Assembly (NCBI GenBank): GCA_014904845.1
Contig: MU119211.1
Coordinates: 478,156-542,155 of the forward strand
Direction of reading: 5' to 3'
DNA from: Acephala macrosclerotiorum
Lineage: Eukaryota > Ascomycota > Leotiomycetes > Helotiales > Mollisiaceae
DNA length: 64,000 nt
Position 1 is the first letter of the stretch; every line of letters begins with the position of its first letter. Below are positions 22,728 to 33,213 of the stretch, one piece after another. A program made the translations under genes and the position numbers. The notes beneath the pieces are model-generated. The model was given only the letters and a program-made list of their open reading frames with translations, was not told the DNA's origin and made no database searches.

Positions 22728-23805
22728 TCGGCCACTCTATAACCCGAGAGATGTACTGTATTTAATAGAACCTGAATCGCACTACCTGAACTTATTCTCA
22801 ATTATCCTATTGCGACTGAAGTTTCCTGAGAATGCTACCAGCTGCCATTCCCCTCAGCACATAGACGCGCGCTCCAACGACGCGTCCCATCGTGTAAACA
22901 CTTGCCAAACGAAATAATTTACCTCCGATATCCCGTTGTGCCGGCTCTGGAATAACTTTCTCCAGCTACCCCACCTCACCAACGCCTCTTTATAAATTTA
23001 AATAAACAATTCTCTTCTCACATCGTGGTAGTGCGGGTACACGGAAGTAGTTAAGTGCTTCCTTCCTAACAAATTTCAAGTTTGAGCAGTTAGGCACCGA
23101 GATCAAACATGCCTGGTACACAGAACAGCCTCTGGCCTGGCGAAATCTGAAGACCGTAAGATATTCAGATGGGTCAAAACAGTTGGCGAAGTTCCCGGTT
23201 ACAACCCTCACCGTAGGTAGACTTGAGTAGCAAGCTGTTTACAGTCTCTCGAGATCGATCCGATGCTGTGTAAATAGGAGCCACCCCGACCTTGGTCGTT
23301 TGAAGCCGTGTACCTTGGTATGCGCAGAGGCCCGTGAGGCAAATCACTTTTTTTTCTTCCCTTTTTTTTTGTCGAGTCTTCGGAGGCTTCTTCGCTTCGG
23401 TCATAATGGGACTAATGCTAAGCGAGGAAATTTGAGGAGAGTGCTTTCGTCAAAGCAGTGAGGCTGGAAGGCTGTTGAGACTGAGGAAATCACACAAATG
23501 CGAGATCATGTTTGCGATATTTTCTTCATTGAAAGCTCCAGTGTTGCGAGGAGCAGGCTCAAATGTTCTCGCCACCCAAGCCCACCTCACATGCTGCAAT
23601 TATGCAGACTAAAGTGGACCAGAGCTCTCCCTTAGTTTTACCTGCACCAGTTTTTGAAATAGTTTGTACAAACGAATATGCAATACCAACGGTATCTGGA
23701 TCATTTCGGAGCCGCCTACTCCTTCCTCTGTTGACTTCATCACAAGTGAAAATGACCAAGGATATTCCGCATCGCCTAAATCCACCAGCAGAAGCTTTGT
23801 TGAGT
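22728..23805. other. Intergenic region between two 2EXR pseudogenes
   Basis: About 1.1 kb. Two overlapping minus-strand frames (23404-23174 and 23211-22990) have protein-like composition and would join by a frameshift, so a further worn gene is possible. I recognise no motif in them. A T-rich run (about 23349-23371) reads as the Lys-rich start of that frame. Confidence 0.35.
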
Positions 23806-24620
23806 TCACCATCCGAGTCCTGTCTTAAACTTGTTCTTTGCCTTGTCGACGCAATATACCCTCCTTACCTCCGGTATCTTCCAGCCAGGACGATGGCGAG
23901 CCTTGTATCATTCGAAGATGATGGTAACAACCTGTTCAAGTTTTCGAGTTGTGCGTTCGTTCTCCTTCCAGCTTTCAACGGAGTCGACCGTTGCTGCCAT
24001 GCAATCCTCTAGATTCCCAAAGTAGAATTCAGAACCTCGGCTAATGTATTTTCGAGCCTTCGAGCGTGGACGAGCCACCACGAGTAACGTCTCAACGTTA
24101 TTGCATCGAGATAACACCGCCGCCATCTTCGTGAGAAAGGGTCCTCGGCATTGAAAATGAGCAATTGCCAAAGTCTTGGCTTCTGCGAATCTGTGACGTG
24201 ACTGTGAATCGCCCTCTGAATTGGTGATCGAATCATAAAGCGTGCCTTGAGCCCAATCGCCGTCGTGGCATAAGAAGATGTTGTCACGATTGCTATCGAA
24301 GACCAATCTCTGCGTTCCTTGGAGAGGGATGCTCGCTCTATGTGTCTCTAGAAAAGCTTGTCGTGAGGTGTGGCAAGCTCGAAGGAGACCAGATGGCTTT
24401 GGATCGATGCTGAAAGTGAGCTTGTCGGTACCGCGAGGGAGATTGTTATCATTGCGTCCTCTTTTGGTATCGACCCGGACTTGAATGATTCGGGCACAGG
24501 TACTGCGGGCTTCCGGATCTTCGGCTGGAGTTCTGTCGGCGGCTTTGGGAGGAGGGTGAATGTGTGCGAGTCTTTCGAGGCTTTCGTGCCTGCAGAATTC
24601 GGGACCCTGTACAGACTCAT
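23806..24620 (-). pseudogene. Second 2EXR-family gene, degenerate (frameshift and in-frame stop)
   Basis: On the minus strand an ATG at 24620 opens into a 2EXR-type N-terminus (FTLLPKPPTELQPKIRK). The family-invariant Trp is Arg and two expected Leu are Pro. Around 24490 the homology jumps to another frame, as if one C had been lost from a run. That second frame carries the typical middle of the family (SGLLRACHTSRQAFLETHR, then LVFDSNRDNIFLCHDGDW). A TGA at 23908-23910 interrupts it, and the frame continues through a plausible tail (GWKIPEVRRVY) to a TGA at 23806. No intron removes these breaks neatly. Together with the copy at 22 kb and the locus at 51.6 kb this is one of three 2EXR loci in the window. 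Confidence 0.6.
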
Positions 24621-25186
24621 GTTTGCTTCTTTGTTTAGAGTAATGAAACTTCTGAGATTTGTATATGGGTTCTCTTTGTTGGGTGTGGTGGTACGTTCGA
24701 GTAAGGCCTTCAGGTCCTTAGGTCGGCTTCGATCGAGGAAGGAGCAGTCGATGGCTGCTATTGAGGGGATCCCGTGGTTGAGGAAGGTTGCGTATGGGGA
24801 AAGTCTGGAGGCTTGAGGGCGGTGAGGGCCAGGGGAAGCACACGCAGGGGATTGTGCGCTGTAGCACGTTCGTCAAGCTATGGAGCTGTGTTTTGATACC
24901 AATGGGATAGCCAGTCCGGATAGATTCCAGGATGATGGTCGGTTTGATCGCAATTGTATTGGAGTGCAGAACATACTATTTCGAGAGGCTATGCCTTAGA
25001 TGGTGACGTGTATCTAGCAGTACATTCCCCAAAGAAAGGCAAGGAACTCTGATCTTTGTCTCTGTGAGAAGACGCTACCAGTACTAGCGGTTTGGCAGGG
25101 CATCGACTAGTCAGACGAGTTGACAGTATTCTGGATCAAGCTTGGAGCGCTTTACCAAATTTAGAGTGCTTTCCTTGTTAGACTGT
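24621..25186. other. Intergenic region upstream of the 2EXR pseudogene and downstream of tad1
   Basis: 566 bp with no gene, RNA or repeat that I recognise. Confidence 0.5.
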
Positions 25187-26723
25187 TTACGCTTCGACTT
25201 CGGTTTGTCCCCATTCTTCTGCATCGTTGTTCCGTTGCCAGCCTTTCAGCGTGCCTCGGACATCATCTTTCACCTCCCTCCTCTTCTTCAACAAGCCCGC
25301 ATTCTTGACGTCAGCATATCTCTCCACCCTCAAAGAACTTAAAATTGCTTCAGAACTAGAGTACAAAGCGTCAGCGATAGTAATGGCTAGCATCCAAGTT
25401 CGACGTTTGCAGACTGAACTTGCACCTTTGATCGAGAATTGCTTTCGCCCTTGTTGCGTGCCTCCAATGATAGTCTCAGTGGTTTTAGGCGTCCACAAAC
25501 TTGCAATGTTGGAAGGAACCAAGACCTCTTTTGGGCCAAGAGGTTGCCGTTTACTGTGTACGAACTCTCGAGATGTAGTGTGAATCTCAAATGGCTTGAA
25601 GGAATAACTATCGCCCCAATCTCTGCCAACAAGCGGAGCAAGTCTGCCACTTGCAGAGAACGCTCGCATGCAGGCAACTTGTGAATATTGTGACTCTGGT
25701 AAAGTGAGACTTTGAATATAACAGTTTCGAGGTGAGATGAGCAGCGATGTGATCGAGGATAGCAGTGAAGTAGCTTGCTTTGCAGATAGCTTGTCCGAAC
25801 AAGACTTTGAAAGAGTTGGCGGGGCATCAGGACGAGATGGTTTCCGGCGAACTGCACCAAGCGCTGAGAAGTATCCTCTTCCGTGAAGAATAGGTAGATC
25901 TCCACTCGATTTCAGTGATGGAGATGGCTCTTTCCAAGGCGTCGAGTCTTCTTGCGCAGCCATTGTAATCTCCCTATAGATGAATCAGTACGAGATTTGA
26001 AGTGTGATTTGCGAGTCGAGAAGCCGAGGAGCCGAGTCCGCAGTACTCGCGAAGAGCTCGGGTAGAAAAATTTCGTCAAATAAAGGGCAGAAGTTTGCTC
26101 ACATGCTTGCGTCACCACCTATTAATCTCGTTAGCGGAATTCTATACAGATAATGGATTGAAGGTTGTACAAGGAGCTTCAGAACAGTACATGTGAAGAC
26201 TTATGTCATCTTTTAACGCAAATGGTTGAAATTGAGTTCCTGTCTTCTCTTCGGGACTCCTGAATCGGACATACTCCGAGAATGGTTTTCGAGACAAGGC
26301 TAGATCAAGACATTCCTCAAGTAAGAATCGGTTGAGAGAGCGAATTGCGAGAATCTCAGCATGCCAGTCATGAACAACTATTCCTTGAGCTTTGGGAACT
26401 TTATCTCGTGGAAGGCATTTCATGCCGGTGCTAATGAACGTGAGTAAGACCTCTAGAGAAAAGGACACCCATAACGTACGCTGATACTATGCAAGTAATC
26501 TTGTCATTTTCTGATTTGGATGTTAGTAGACTTGTACGCTTTAATAGCCAATGGAGGCCTAACTTTTGGCTATAATGCCACTTAATGGAACCCATTCTCG
26601 TGGTCTCTCTTTTTCGTGAGATTCTCCATCCTTCTGTGCACTCCTATCAAGAGGCTTCCTTTTCCGTTCCCAGGTATCGAAGTTATCCAAGACGGCTTTT
26701 GCAATTACATCACCAATATCCAT
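25187..26723 (-). CDS. tad1: tRNA-specific adenosine deaminase 1 (A37 of tRNA-Ala)
   Basis: Five exons (26564-26723, 26480-26510, 26430-26171, 26118-26103, 25973-25187) join in frame to 417 aa; yeast Tad1 is 400 aa. The enzyme deaminates adenosine 37, next to the anticodon of tRNA-Ala, to inosine. Zinc-deaminase motifs are all visible: W-H-A-E at residues 86-89 (zinc His87, proton-shuttling Glu89), S-E-A-P-C-G-D-A-S with zinc Cys151, and L-S-K-S-C-S-D-K with zinc Cys214. The linking GRGYFSALGAVRRKPSRPDA segment is also typical of ADAT1/Tad1. One exon is only 16 nt. Intron 1 uses the less common donor GTTAGG. The start at 26723 gives a normal N-terminus, and 256 bp separate it from the divergent NT-C2 gene. 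Confidence 0.93.
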
Positions 26724-26979
26724 ATTTGCTGGCGAGAGATGTAGTTGTGAGAAGGCTGAACCGAAAGAAAGGAGGCTGGCTTATCTCCGACGCTAGCCGG
26801 GCCGAGACGTCATGCCTTCCCACAGCCTTGTCATCCGAATGTTCCTGCAAGGAAACGACAATGAGACATTTGCTTCATCGTGATTGCTTCTGCTGCAGCA
26901 TTCCTTATAGTATAGTTGCACAGCATGAATCCGTTAAGTAGGTTTGCCCCGCAAATTTCTGCCAGATCACCAACTAATT

Positions 26980-28178
26980 ATGTTCTCCAACCTGCTAGTA
27001 TCCAAAGCTCGACGGGTGCGTGTCCCTTTCAAAATGCGCCGGAAGCACACCACAAGCAGAAACTGACATGACTGCAGCCAAAATTCGAACTTGTACTCAA
27101 AGTATGCTATCCTTGCGGCTCCGCATCTGCTGATGCTGACCGAAGCAGATTCTTGACCTCAACAATGTCCCCTTGGTGACTGGGACATCGTACATAAAAT
27201 GGCACCTCCCACACTCTACATCCGCCGAACATCGAGGGCGAACCGAACGCTCAGCTATAATCAATCACAAAGTCTCATGGGACTATGAGAAAACAATTCC
27301 TGTACGCCTCACGATCGATAAATCAAACAATCTGCAAGAATGCATGATCAATTTCGAGGTCGTGCAAGATTACAGCTCTGGAGTGAGGGGTGAAAAGATA
27401 ACACTAGGCTATATCAGTCTTAATCTTTCGGAGTATGTCGAGGAGAGCGAGATGGGCTCTGATGGGGAAGAAGGCGTCACTAGGAGGTATCTGATGCAGG
27501 ACAGTAAGATCAATAGCACGTTGAAGATCAGCATCCTTATGAAGCAGCTGGATGGTGAGAGGAGTTACATCGCGCCTCCCCTGAAGACAGCGCCCGTCTT
27601 TGGGGGAATCGCAGGCTTAATGGCAGGAGAACAAGCAGAGAAAGATGACGTTGGACGTCAGTATTCTCCGCTCTTCTCCTCATGAAGAACGATACTGACT
27701 TCTACCAGACATGCCTTCCATCAGCAAATCACGAGATCATGGCGAACTTCAGGATATGTATCGAAGGGCGTTGGCAGCAAAGTGGTCAGCGCATCACCAT
27801 GAGTTAGCTGCCGACCAGTGTATCGAGGACATCTTCAACGGAGGAAATGGCTGGAAGGATGAACATATGGGTGGTACGCCCAAAATCTCACATGAGGATA
27901 GCGATGAACTTCGACTTCGACACCATCATAGGACTCCCTCAGGAACAAGCATAAAGAGCTCACAATCTCAGAGCACAATTACGGGCAAGGCCGTGAGGAT
28001 AGGACGCGAACATTCACGAAGTCATGAAACGATGGGTCTTCCTACGGACAGTCCAGAGAATGGTTCCGAAAGCTCTTCTGAAAGAGGAAGGTCTGGGTTT
28101 AGGAGGCCTCATGAGGTAGATGAGTTTGACGTTCGGGAGGACCTCATGGCCTGGAGGTTACCAAATAAGGTGTTTTGA
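26980..28178 (+). CDS. NT-C2 domain protein (EEIG1/EHBP1 N-terminal type)
   Basis: Four exons (26980-27015, 27078-27101, 27149-27656, 27709-28178) give 345 aa. The first about 175 residues form an N-terminal C2 domain of the EEIG1/EHBP1 class: RRPKFELVLKILDLNNVPL opens the sandwich, followed by IKWHLP, a basic turn, VSWDYEKTIPVRLTID and the ITLGYISLNLSEYVE strand pair. In animals such domains bind membrane phospholipids and Rab effectors; in fungi related proteins are largely uncharacterised. The rest is hydrophilic: a helical segment (ELQDMYRRALAAKWSAHH), then a His/Ser/Arg-rich, probably disordered tail. It starts 256 bp from divergent tad1 and converges on the cyclophilin gene, with 261 bp between stops. 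Confidence 0.85.
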
Positions 28179-28439
28179 GGGAAGGTACATACGGGATTTG
28201 GGTTATGGATGTTGGATTGGATCTTGGAGGCGTTTGGTAGGCTCTTGATTTTCCCAAAGCAATTTCTCCTGGACAACCAAGTCCAATTCGACGCATCTCG
28301 CGGTATCCGCGCCTTAGTGACGCCGTAGAGAGTCAAGCAGAGGTTGGTGCTGCTGTGCTTCGTACTGCTCCGAGCTTTTCTGAATCGCTTGACCATGGCC
28401 AGACCGCCCGTCATAGAATTCTGTGTCCAAACAAGGTCT

Positions 28440-29033
28440 TCAAATAACATCTCCCTCTCCCTCCAATACCTTCGCACTAATAATCTTCACCTCTTCCACC
28501 GGTCTATCCTCCGCCCCAGTCCTCACCAAACCCATCCTCTTCACAATACCCATCCCTCTCGTCACCCGTCCAAAAATTGTATGCTTCCCATCTAACCAAG
28601 GCGTCGGCGCTAACGTGATAAAGAACTGACTACCATTCGTGTTCGGTCCGCTATTCGCCATGCTCAATATCCCAGCACCAGTATGTTTCAACGAGGGCGA
28701 GATCTCGTCTTCAAATTTCTCACCGTAGATGGAAGTTCCGCCTCTGCCGGTGCCGGTCGGATCGCCTGTCTGTAGCATGAAATTTGGGATTATTCGGTGG
28801 AAGAGGATATCGCTGTAGTAGCCACGCTGGACGAGAGTGCTGAAGTTTTTGCAGGTCTGTGGTGGGGTTAGCGGGGTTGAGGAGAGCGAGCATGAGGAGG
28901 AAAGCTACCTTAGGAGCGTGATCATGGTATAGCTCGACTGTTATGACACCCTGAATTGATTGTTAGAGCTTGAAAGATTTGTAGGACTGGTTTAGCACAC
29001 CATTGTCGTCTCTAATGCAATGTTCGTCGTCAT
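28440..29033 (-). CDS. cyp1: Cyclophilin-type peptidyl-prolyl isomerase (PPIL1/Cyp1-like)
   Basis: Three exons (29001-29033, 28909-28950, 28440-28856) encode 163 aa, a single-domain cyclophilin. It catalyses cis-trans isomerisation of Xaa-Pro bonds. The active-site Arg is in [11 protein letters not shown], the glutamine/phenylalanine pair in [16 protein letters not shown], and the closing HTIFGRV block is intact. The short N-terminus ([19 protein letters not shown]) and the lack of the loop insert found in CypA-type enzymes point to the PPIL1 subgroup, associated with spliceosomes in other eukaryotes. No signal peptide is present. It is divergent from the signal peptide peptidase gene. Confidence 0.93.
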
Positions 29034-29499
29034 CTTGAAAATTGGCTTTGCGCCGGAGGAGATTAAGAAATATTCTAGTCCCTTTCTGCAGTCAAAATAG
29101 ATTCCCTGGTTAGATACAAAGGTGATGTATCAAGGGAGATGCTCTTTGGTCTTTTCGTGTATGATCTGGAGCGAGTGTCGCAAATTCAAGACTCTGTTGA
29201 TGTTTTATTGACGTTCGTTTGGGAAAGCGCAAGGCTGAAAAAGTGGCCTCGCGTGCCCATGCTTGGCATCTTCCTGCCTTGTTTTCTTCGAGCTATTTGA
29301 CTTGACACCACTTACTCAACTTTTCTTGCGCATCGATTTGACGATACATTTTAGAGTCATTGTATTTATTGAAGGAGTATTCGACTCAGTAATTCTCATG
29401 AGCTTTCGATGACCCTTGGTTCGATAGAGAACCTTTCCTCACCTCAGCACACCAGGCTGAAGTTCTGAACCCTCTGTCCTCACGATAAATATCGCAACT
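29034..29499. promoter_or_regulatory. Shared divergent promoter region, cyclophilin / signal peptide peptidase
   Basis: 466 bp between divergent start codons, presumably carrying both promoters. No individual site defended. Confidence 0.45.
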
Positions 29500-31388
29500 A
29501 TGAACGACTCAGCAGCAATAGGAACGCTCTTGGGCTTCTTCCGCATCCTCGAAGACGGCGATAGCCCGGCTTTTCGGTTCATCGGCAAATTGGCCTTCAA
29601 GATCTACCAAGAGCGGCAAACGCTTGAGGAGTACATGATGTATACGCATCTTATTCTTGCAGCTGTCTTCCCAATATTCATTGCGGCGCACTCTTCATTG
29701 CAGCAACCTCCTTCTGCTGCAAAGCCTATAGATTACGAGACAGAAGAGGATGATGATGAGATCAACGTCCAGCCAATTGTTGAAGGCCTCACTCCTTCAG
29801 ATGCTATCATGTTTCCTGTTACCGCTGTATTTGTACTTGGAGGGCTCTATTTCTTCATCAAATGGATGGGAGATGCGAAGCTTCTTAACAAAATCATGAC
29901 AGTCTACTTCTCTGGTAAGTCTCCTTTTGGGGGGTGATCACGTGTTACTTTCAAGTGCCTCTCAAGCTCCAAGAGACAGGCGGCTGACTTTTCTTGTGTA
30001 GCGTTGGGAGTCTTTGGTATTGCTAAACTGTCGAAGGACAGCCTTGATGTGGTAGCAACATTCGTCTTTCCAGACTCTTGGTCAAATGGAACAAAAACGT
30101 TCTATGTGAATTCAGACGTCTCTCGACAACTTGCAGCAAGATTTGACAAGGCTAGAAGCAACATCAGTGATGAAATCGTTGTGGACAAGACCAATCCTCT
30201 CCCCGGATATCTGTCTACTATTAAGTTTTCTTCACGTATCACGAAGGCTTTGTGGTCCGTACGAGCCTCTTTCAAGAAGCACTGGCTCTTGCGTTGTTAT
30301 ATCCATGGTAAGTGACCCCGAGTCTGTCGAATGTGCCGAACTACCGTTCGCCCTTCTTTGATGCTTCATGCCACGATTCTCGTATGTCCACTTAGAGCCA
30401 ATTGCGATGCTAATGTCTATCAGGTGTCTGCAATTCAAAGTCAAAGCTTCACCTAAACGATGTGATCGGTTTCGTCGTTGGCGTTGTTGCCGTCATCTTC
30501 TACAATACCGTTCGAAAGGCTTGGTGGGTTACAAACCTTATGGCTTTCGGATTCTCCTACGGTTCCATCCAAATGATATCGCCAACCACCTTCACGACTG
30601 GATCTCTTGTCCTCGGAGGCCTATTCGTCTACGATGTTGTCATGGTTTTCTACACACCAATGATGGCAACTGTTGCCACATCCCTCGAGGTACCCATCAA
30701 ACTTGTATTCCCTGGTCCAAAGCGCGGAAGCATGCTTGGCCTTGGGGACGTTGTTTTGCCTGGCATGATGCTGGCGCTCGCTCTTCGATATGATCTATAT
30801 CTACATTATCTCCGTAAGCAGCGAAATCCAACATTAGGATTTGGCAATGCAAGCAAGATCATCACAAAGGAACCATATCTTAACCCCAAGGGCTTGTGGG
30901 GGGATCGCTTCTGGACTCGCACTGCTAAGACGGAAGATTTCGCGTTTGCAGATGGTGCACGATTTTCGAAGGTATACTTCAAAGCTGGTGTAGCTGGTTA
31001 TGTGATCGGAATGGTCGTCACACTCTATGTATGCCACGCTTTCCAACATGCCCAGCCAGCTCTACTTTATCTTGTTCCTGCGGTGTTGATTGCACTTTGG
31101 GGAACGGCATACTTTAGGAATGAGCTGAAGATGATGTGGGAGTACACCGAGGACGCAAAATGGGGCTGGGATGACCAGAGCCTGGGCACCAATCGCCAGA
31201 AAAACGAAAGCAGCGACAGTGAGAAAGAGAACTCTTCTTCGTACTTCGGCTCAATAGCCAAAGGAGAAAAAGACAAGATAGTGGCTAAGGAAAAGGCTGC
31301 GATGAAAGCAGCATCGGACCATGCACATCATGTCTTCTTGTTATCACTATCGGAACCTAAACATGGGCTTTCAAAGAAAGTCGTTTAG
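29500..31388 (+). CDS. Signal peptide peptidase, intramembrane aspartyl protease
   Basis: Three exons (29500-29914, 30002-30307, 30424-31388) encode 561 aa with about nine hydrophobic segments. Signal peptide peptidases cut leftover signal peptides within the ER membrane and assist ER-associated degradation. The two catalytic aspartates are in the expected motifs: Y-D (FVYDVVMVFYTP, Asp about residue 311) and G-x-G-D (GLGDVVLPG, Asp about 349). The third hallmark, P-A-L, is at about 452-454 (QPALLYLVP). The N-terminal part has an acidic luminal or cytosolic loop (TEEDDDE), and the C-terminal tail is Ser/Glu/Lys-rich. The protein is longer than human SPP (377 aa), mainly in loops between helices, as is usual in filamentous fungi. 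Confidence 0.93.
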
Positions 31389-31779
31389 GGAGTTCCTCAG
31401 CGCCGCAGTCTAAGGATGCTTGTATTTTGCGGGAGGAGTTCTGCTTGGCGTGTTTAGGGGCATAGCATGGGCATCTGGAAATTGGAACGGAAATGGGAGG
31501 TACGATTGTATAAATTACTGTAGCAGAAAAGTATCAGCATAGCACGGCGATAGCATAACATCAATTGGTGTAGCGTTTCTCTTGAATTAATTATTTCTTG
31601 ATCCCAAACTCTTGAGCTCCCCGGCTTCTAATTCTATGCGATTTCATCTCCCAATGCCCCAAATGCTATTCCATCCCTTTTCCGTATCCATCTATGCCAC
31701 GAACGCCTTGAATTTATTCAAACATTTCCCTCGAATTCGCTGTCCCTAGCACAGCCTTCGTCCGAATCGTATCCGCAAA
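31389..31779. other. Convergent 3' intergenic region
   Basis: 391 bp between the converging signal peptide peptidase and acetyltransferase genes; 3' UTRs only, nothing else recognised. Confidence 0.5.
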
Positions 31780-32829
31780 TCAGCTCTGAAATGCGGCGGC
31801 GGGATATACTCTCTTCTTCTTCTCTCTAACGGTCCTACTCTGCGAACTACTTCTCGAACTTGCCGCACTGCCCTCTTTCAATGCCAGCTGCGACGCAGGC
31901 TTCAGCAGCGCATTACTCAGTACATCTTCTGGCAAGTCATTCCATTCCCTCTCAGGTCCTTGTTCCTGAAACGACCTCGCAGACGGCGGAGGTGTTGGTC
32001 TTGGATCTGCCAATGGTGGTGCTGGACTATTCGAGCTCGAAATCGGAGGAGTAGGCGCACTCTGACTATGCTGCAAAGTCGGCAGAGACGCTGCTTGCAA
32101 GTGGTCGGTAGGTGAGAGTCGTCTTCTGAATATATACGCCGTATCAGGTTTCAACCTCCTGTAATAACCATTTATAACCGGCCCTTCTGGCTTGAATCCG
32201 CGCGCTGAGTACCATTTCAGCGCTTCTTCGTTCTCGGTCCAGACATGTGCGTATAAGCTCTCTATCCTGACTTGGTTCTGCGCTGTTGCGGCTGCGATGA
32301 TGACGTTCAAAGCGGCGGCAACGAGGCCTTTGCCTCGGTAGGGAGAGAGCAGGGCGAGGCTTTGGATGTAGACGTCGTAGCTGTTGGGGATGTATTTTGG
32401 GGATTCGGGCGTGGAGTCAGGGGATAGTGCGGGGTCGAGACGACAGACGATGCCGCCGATTACTTTTGTGTCGGTGTCTGTCCATGAGATGACGCGCGAA
32501 AAAGTAATTGGTGGGTCGGGAGAGAGGATCTTGTGGTAGAAGGAATCGGGGTAGTTTATGGGGAGGAGGAGAGAGTTGATGCGCCGCAGGGGTTGGATGT
32601 GGGTCTTGGAGATGAGAGAGATGGAAGCTTGGCTGGGAAGAGCCGGCTTGGAACTTTTCGAGGACAATCCTGAGGTAGGTACGGGCCTAGATGGAGTAGC
32701 GGCAGGTTCTAAGACGGGAAGGCCTGGCGGTGCGGTGTAACTTGGCTGTTGTCGAGGTTGGAAGAACGAGTGGATTGTTCGCGTGTTCGATGCTTTCGAC
32801 GCGTTGGGAATGGGATTGGTATCCATCAT
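31780..32829 (-). CDS. GNAT acetyltransferase, NAA50/San-like, with PIP-box-like N-terminus
   Basis: One exon, 349 aa from the Met-Met start at 32829. An upstream in-frame ATG at 32934 would add 35 poorly conserved residues. The central GNAT domain (about residues 75-265) resembles NAA50/San: HIQPLRRINSLLLPINYPDSFY at its start, VIGGIVCRLDP on the central sheet, then LALLSPYRGKGLVAAALN, which holds the acetyl-CoA loop R-G-K-G-L-V. It ends with WTENEEALKWYSARGF and NGYYRRLKP. NAA50 acetylates protein N-termini, and its fly orthologue San is needed for sister chromatid cohesion. Unlike animal NAA50 (about 170 aa), this protein has a 70-residue N-terminal extension with T-I-H-S-F-F at 18-23, resembling a PCNA-binding PIP box, and a Pro/Ser-rich C-terminal tail of about 85 residues ending in basic clusters. 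Confidence 0.8.
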   Translation of the reverse strand: MMDTNPIPNASKASNTRTIHSFFQPRQQPSYTAPPGLPVLEPAATPSRPVPTSGLSSKSSKPALPSQASISLISKTHIQPLRRINSLLLPINYPDSFYHKILSPDPPITFSRVISWTDTDTKVIGGIVCRLDPALSPDSTPESPKYIPNSYDVYIQSLALLSPYRGKGLVAAALNVIIAAATAQNQVRIESLYAHVWTENEEALKWYSARGFKPEGPVINGYYRRLKPDTAYIFRRRLSPTDHLQAASLPTLQHSQSAPTPPISSSNSPAPPLADPRPTPPPSARSFQEQGPEREWNDLPEDVLSNALLKPASQLALKEGSAASSRSSSQSRTVREKKKRVYPAAAFQS

Positions 32830-33213
32830 AGTGAGGATTTCGATTACAATGCTGCAATGCAAACACTTGCAAGAGATAAAGTCCCTGGCAGCGCCGTGCT
32901 TCCTCTCACCCGAATTCCAGAAAATATCACGCACTCACGAAGCACCCAAAAATTATATGACGATGTTGTTGCCGAAACCCCCTTTTGGGGCTCACCGCCT
33001 TCAAACCTACCACACTAGCGTGGCAGAACGAGTTCCTGGGGCTTAACATTGTGAAGCTGCTCACCTGCAGTTTCACGATCAGTGAATTCAGCAAACCTCA
33101 AGACAATGCTAAGACGACCACAATGACTGACCGCTGACGGCCGAGGAGCATAAAAATGAGCCCTCCGGCTCTTTGCTCCTTCTTTCTTGCAAACTTTTGC
33201 AAAAATAACTCCA
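32830..33213. promoter_or_regulatory. Shared divergent promoter region, acetyltransferase / zinc-binding protein gene
   Basis: 384 bp between divergent starts; no specific site identified. Confidence 0.4.
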
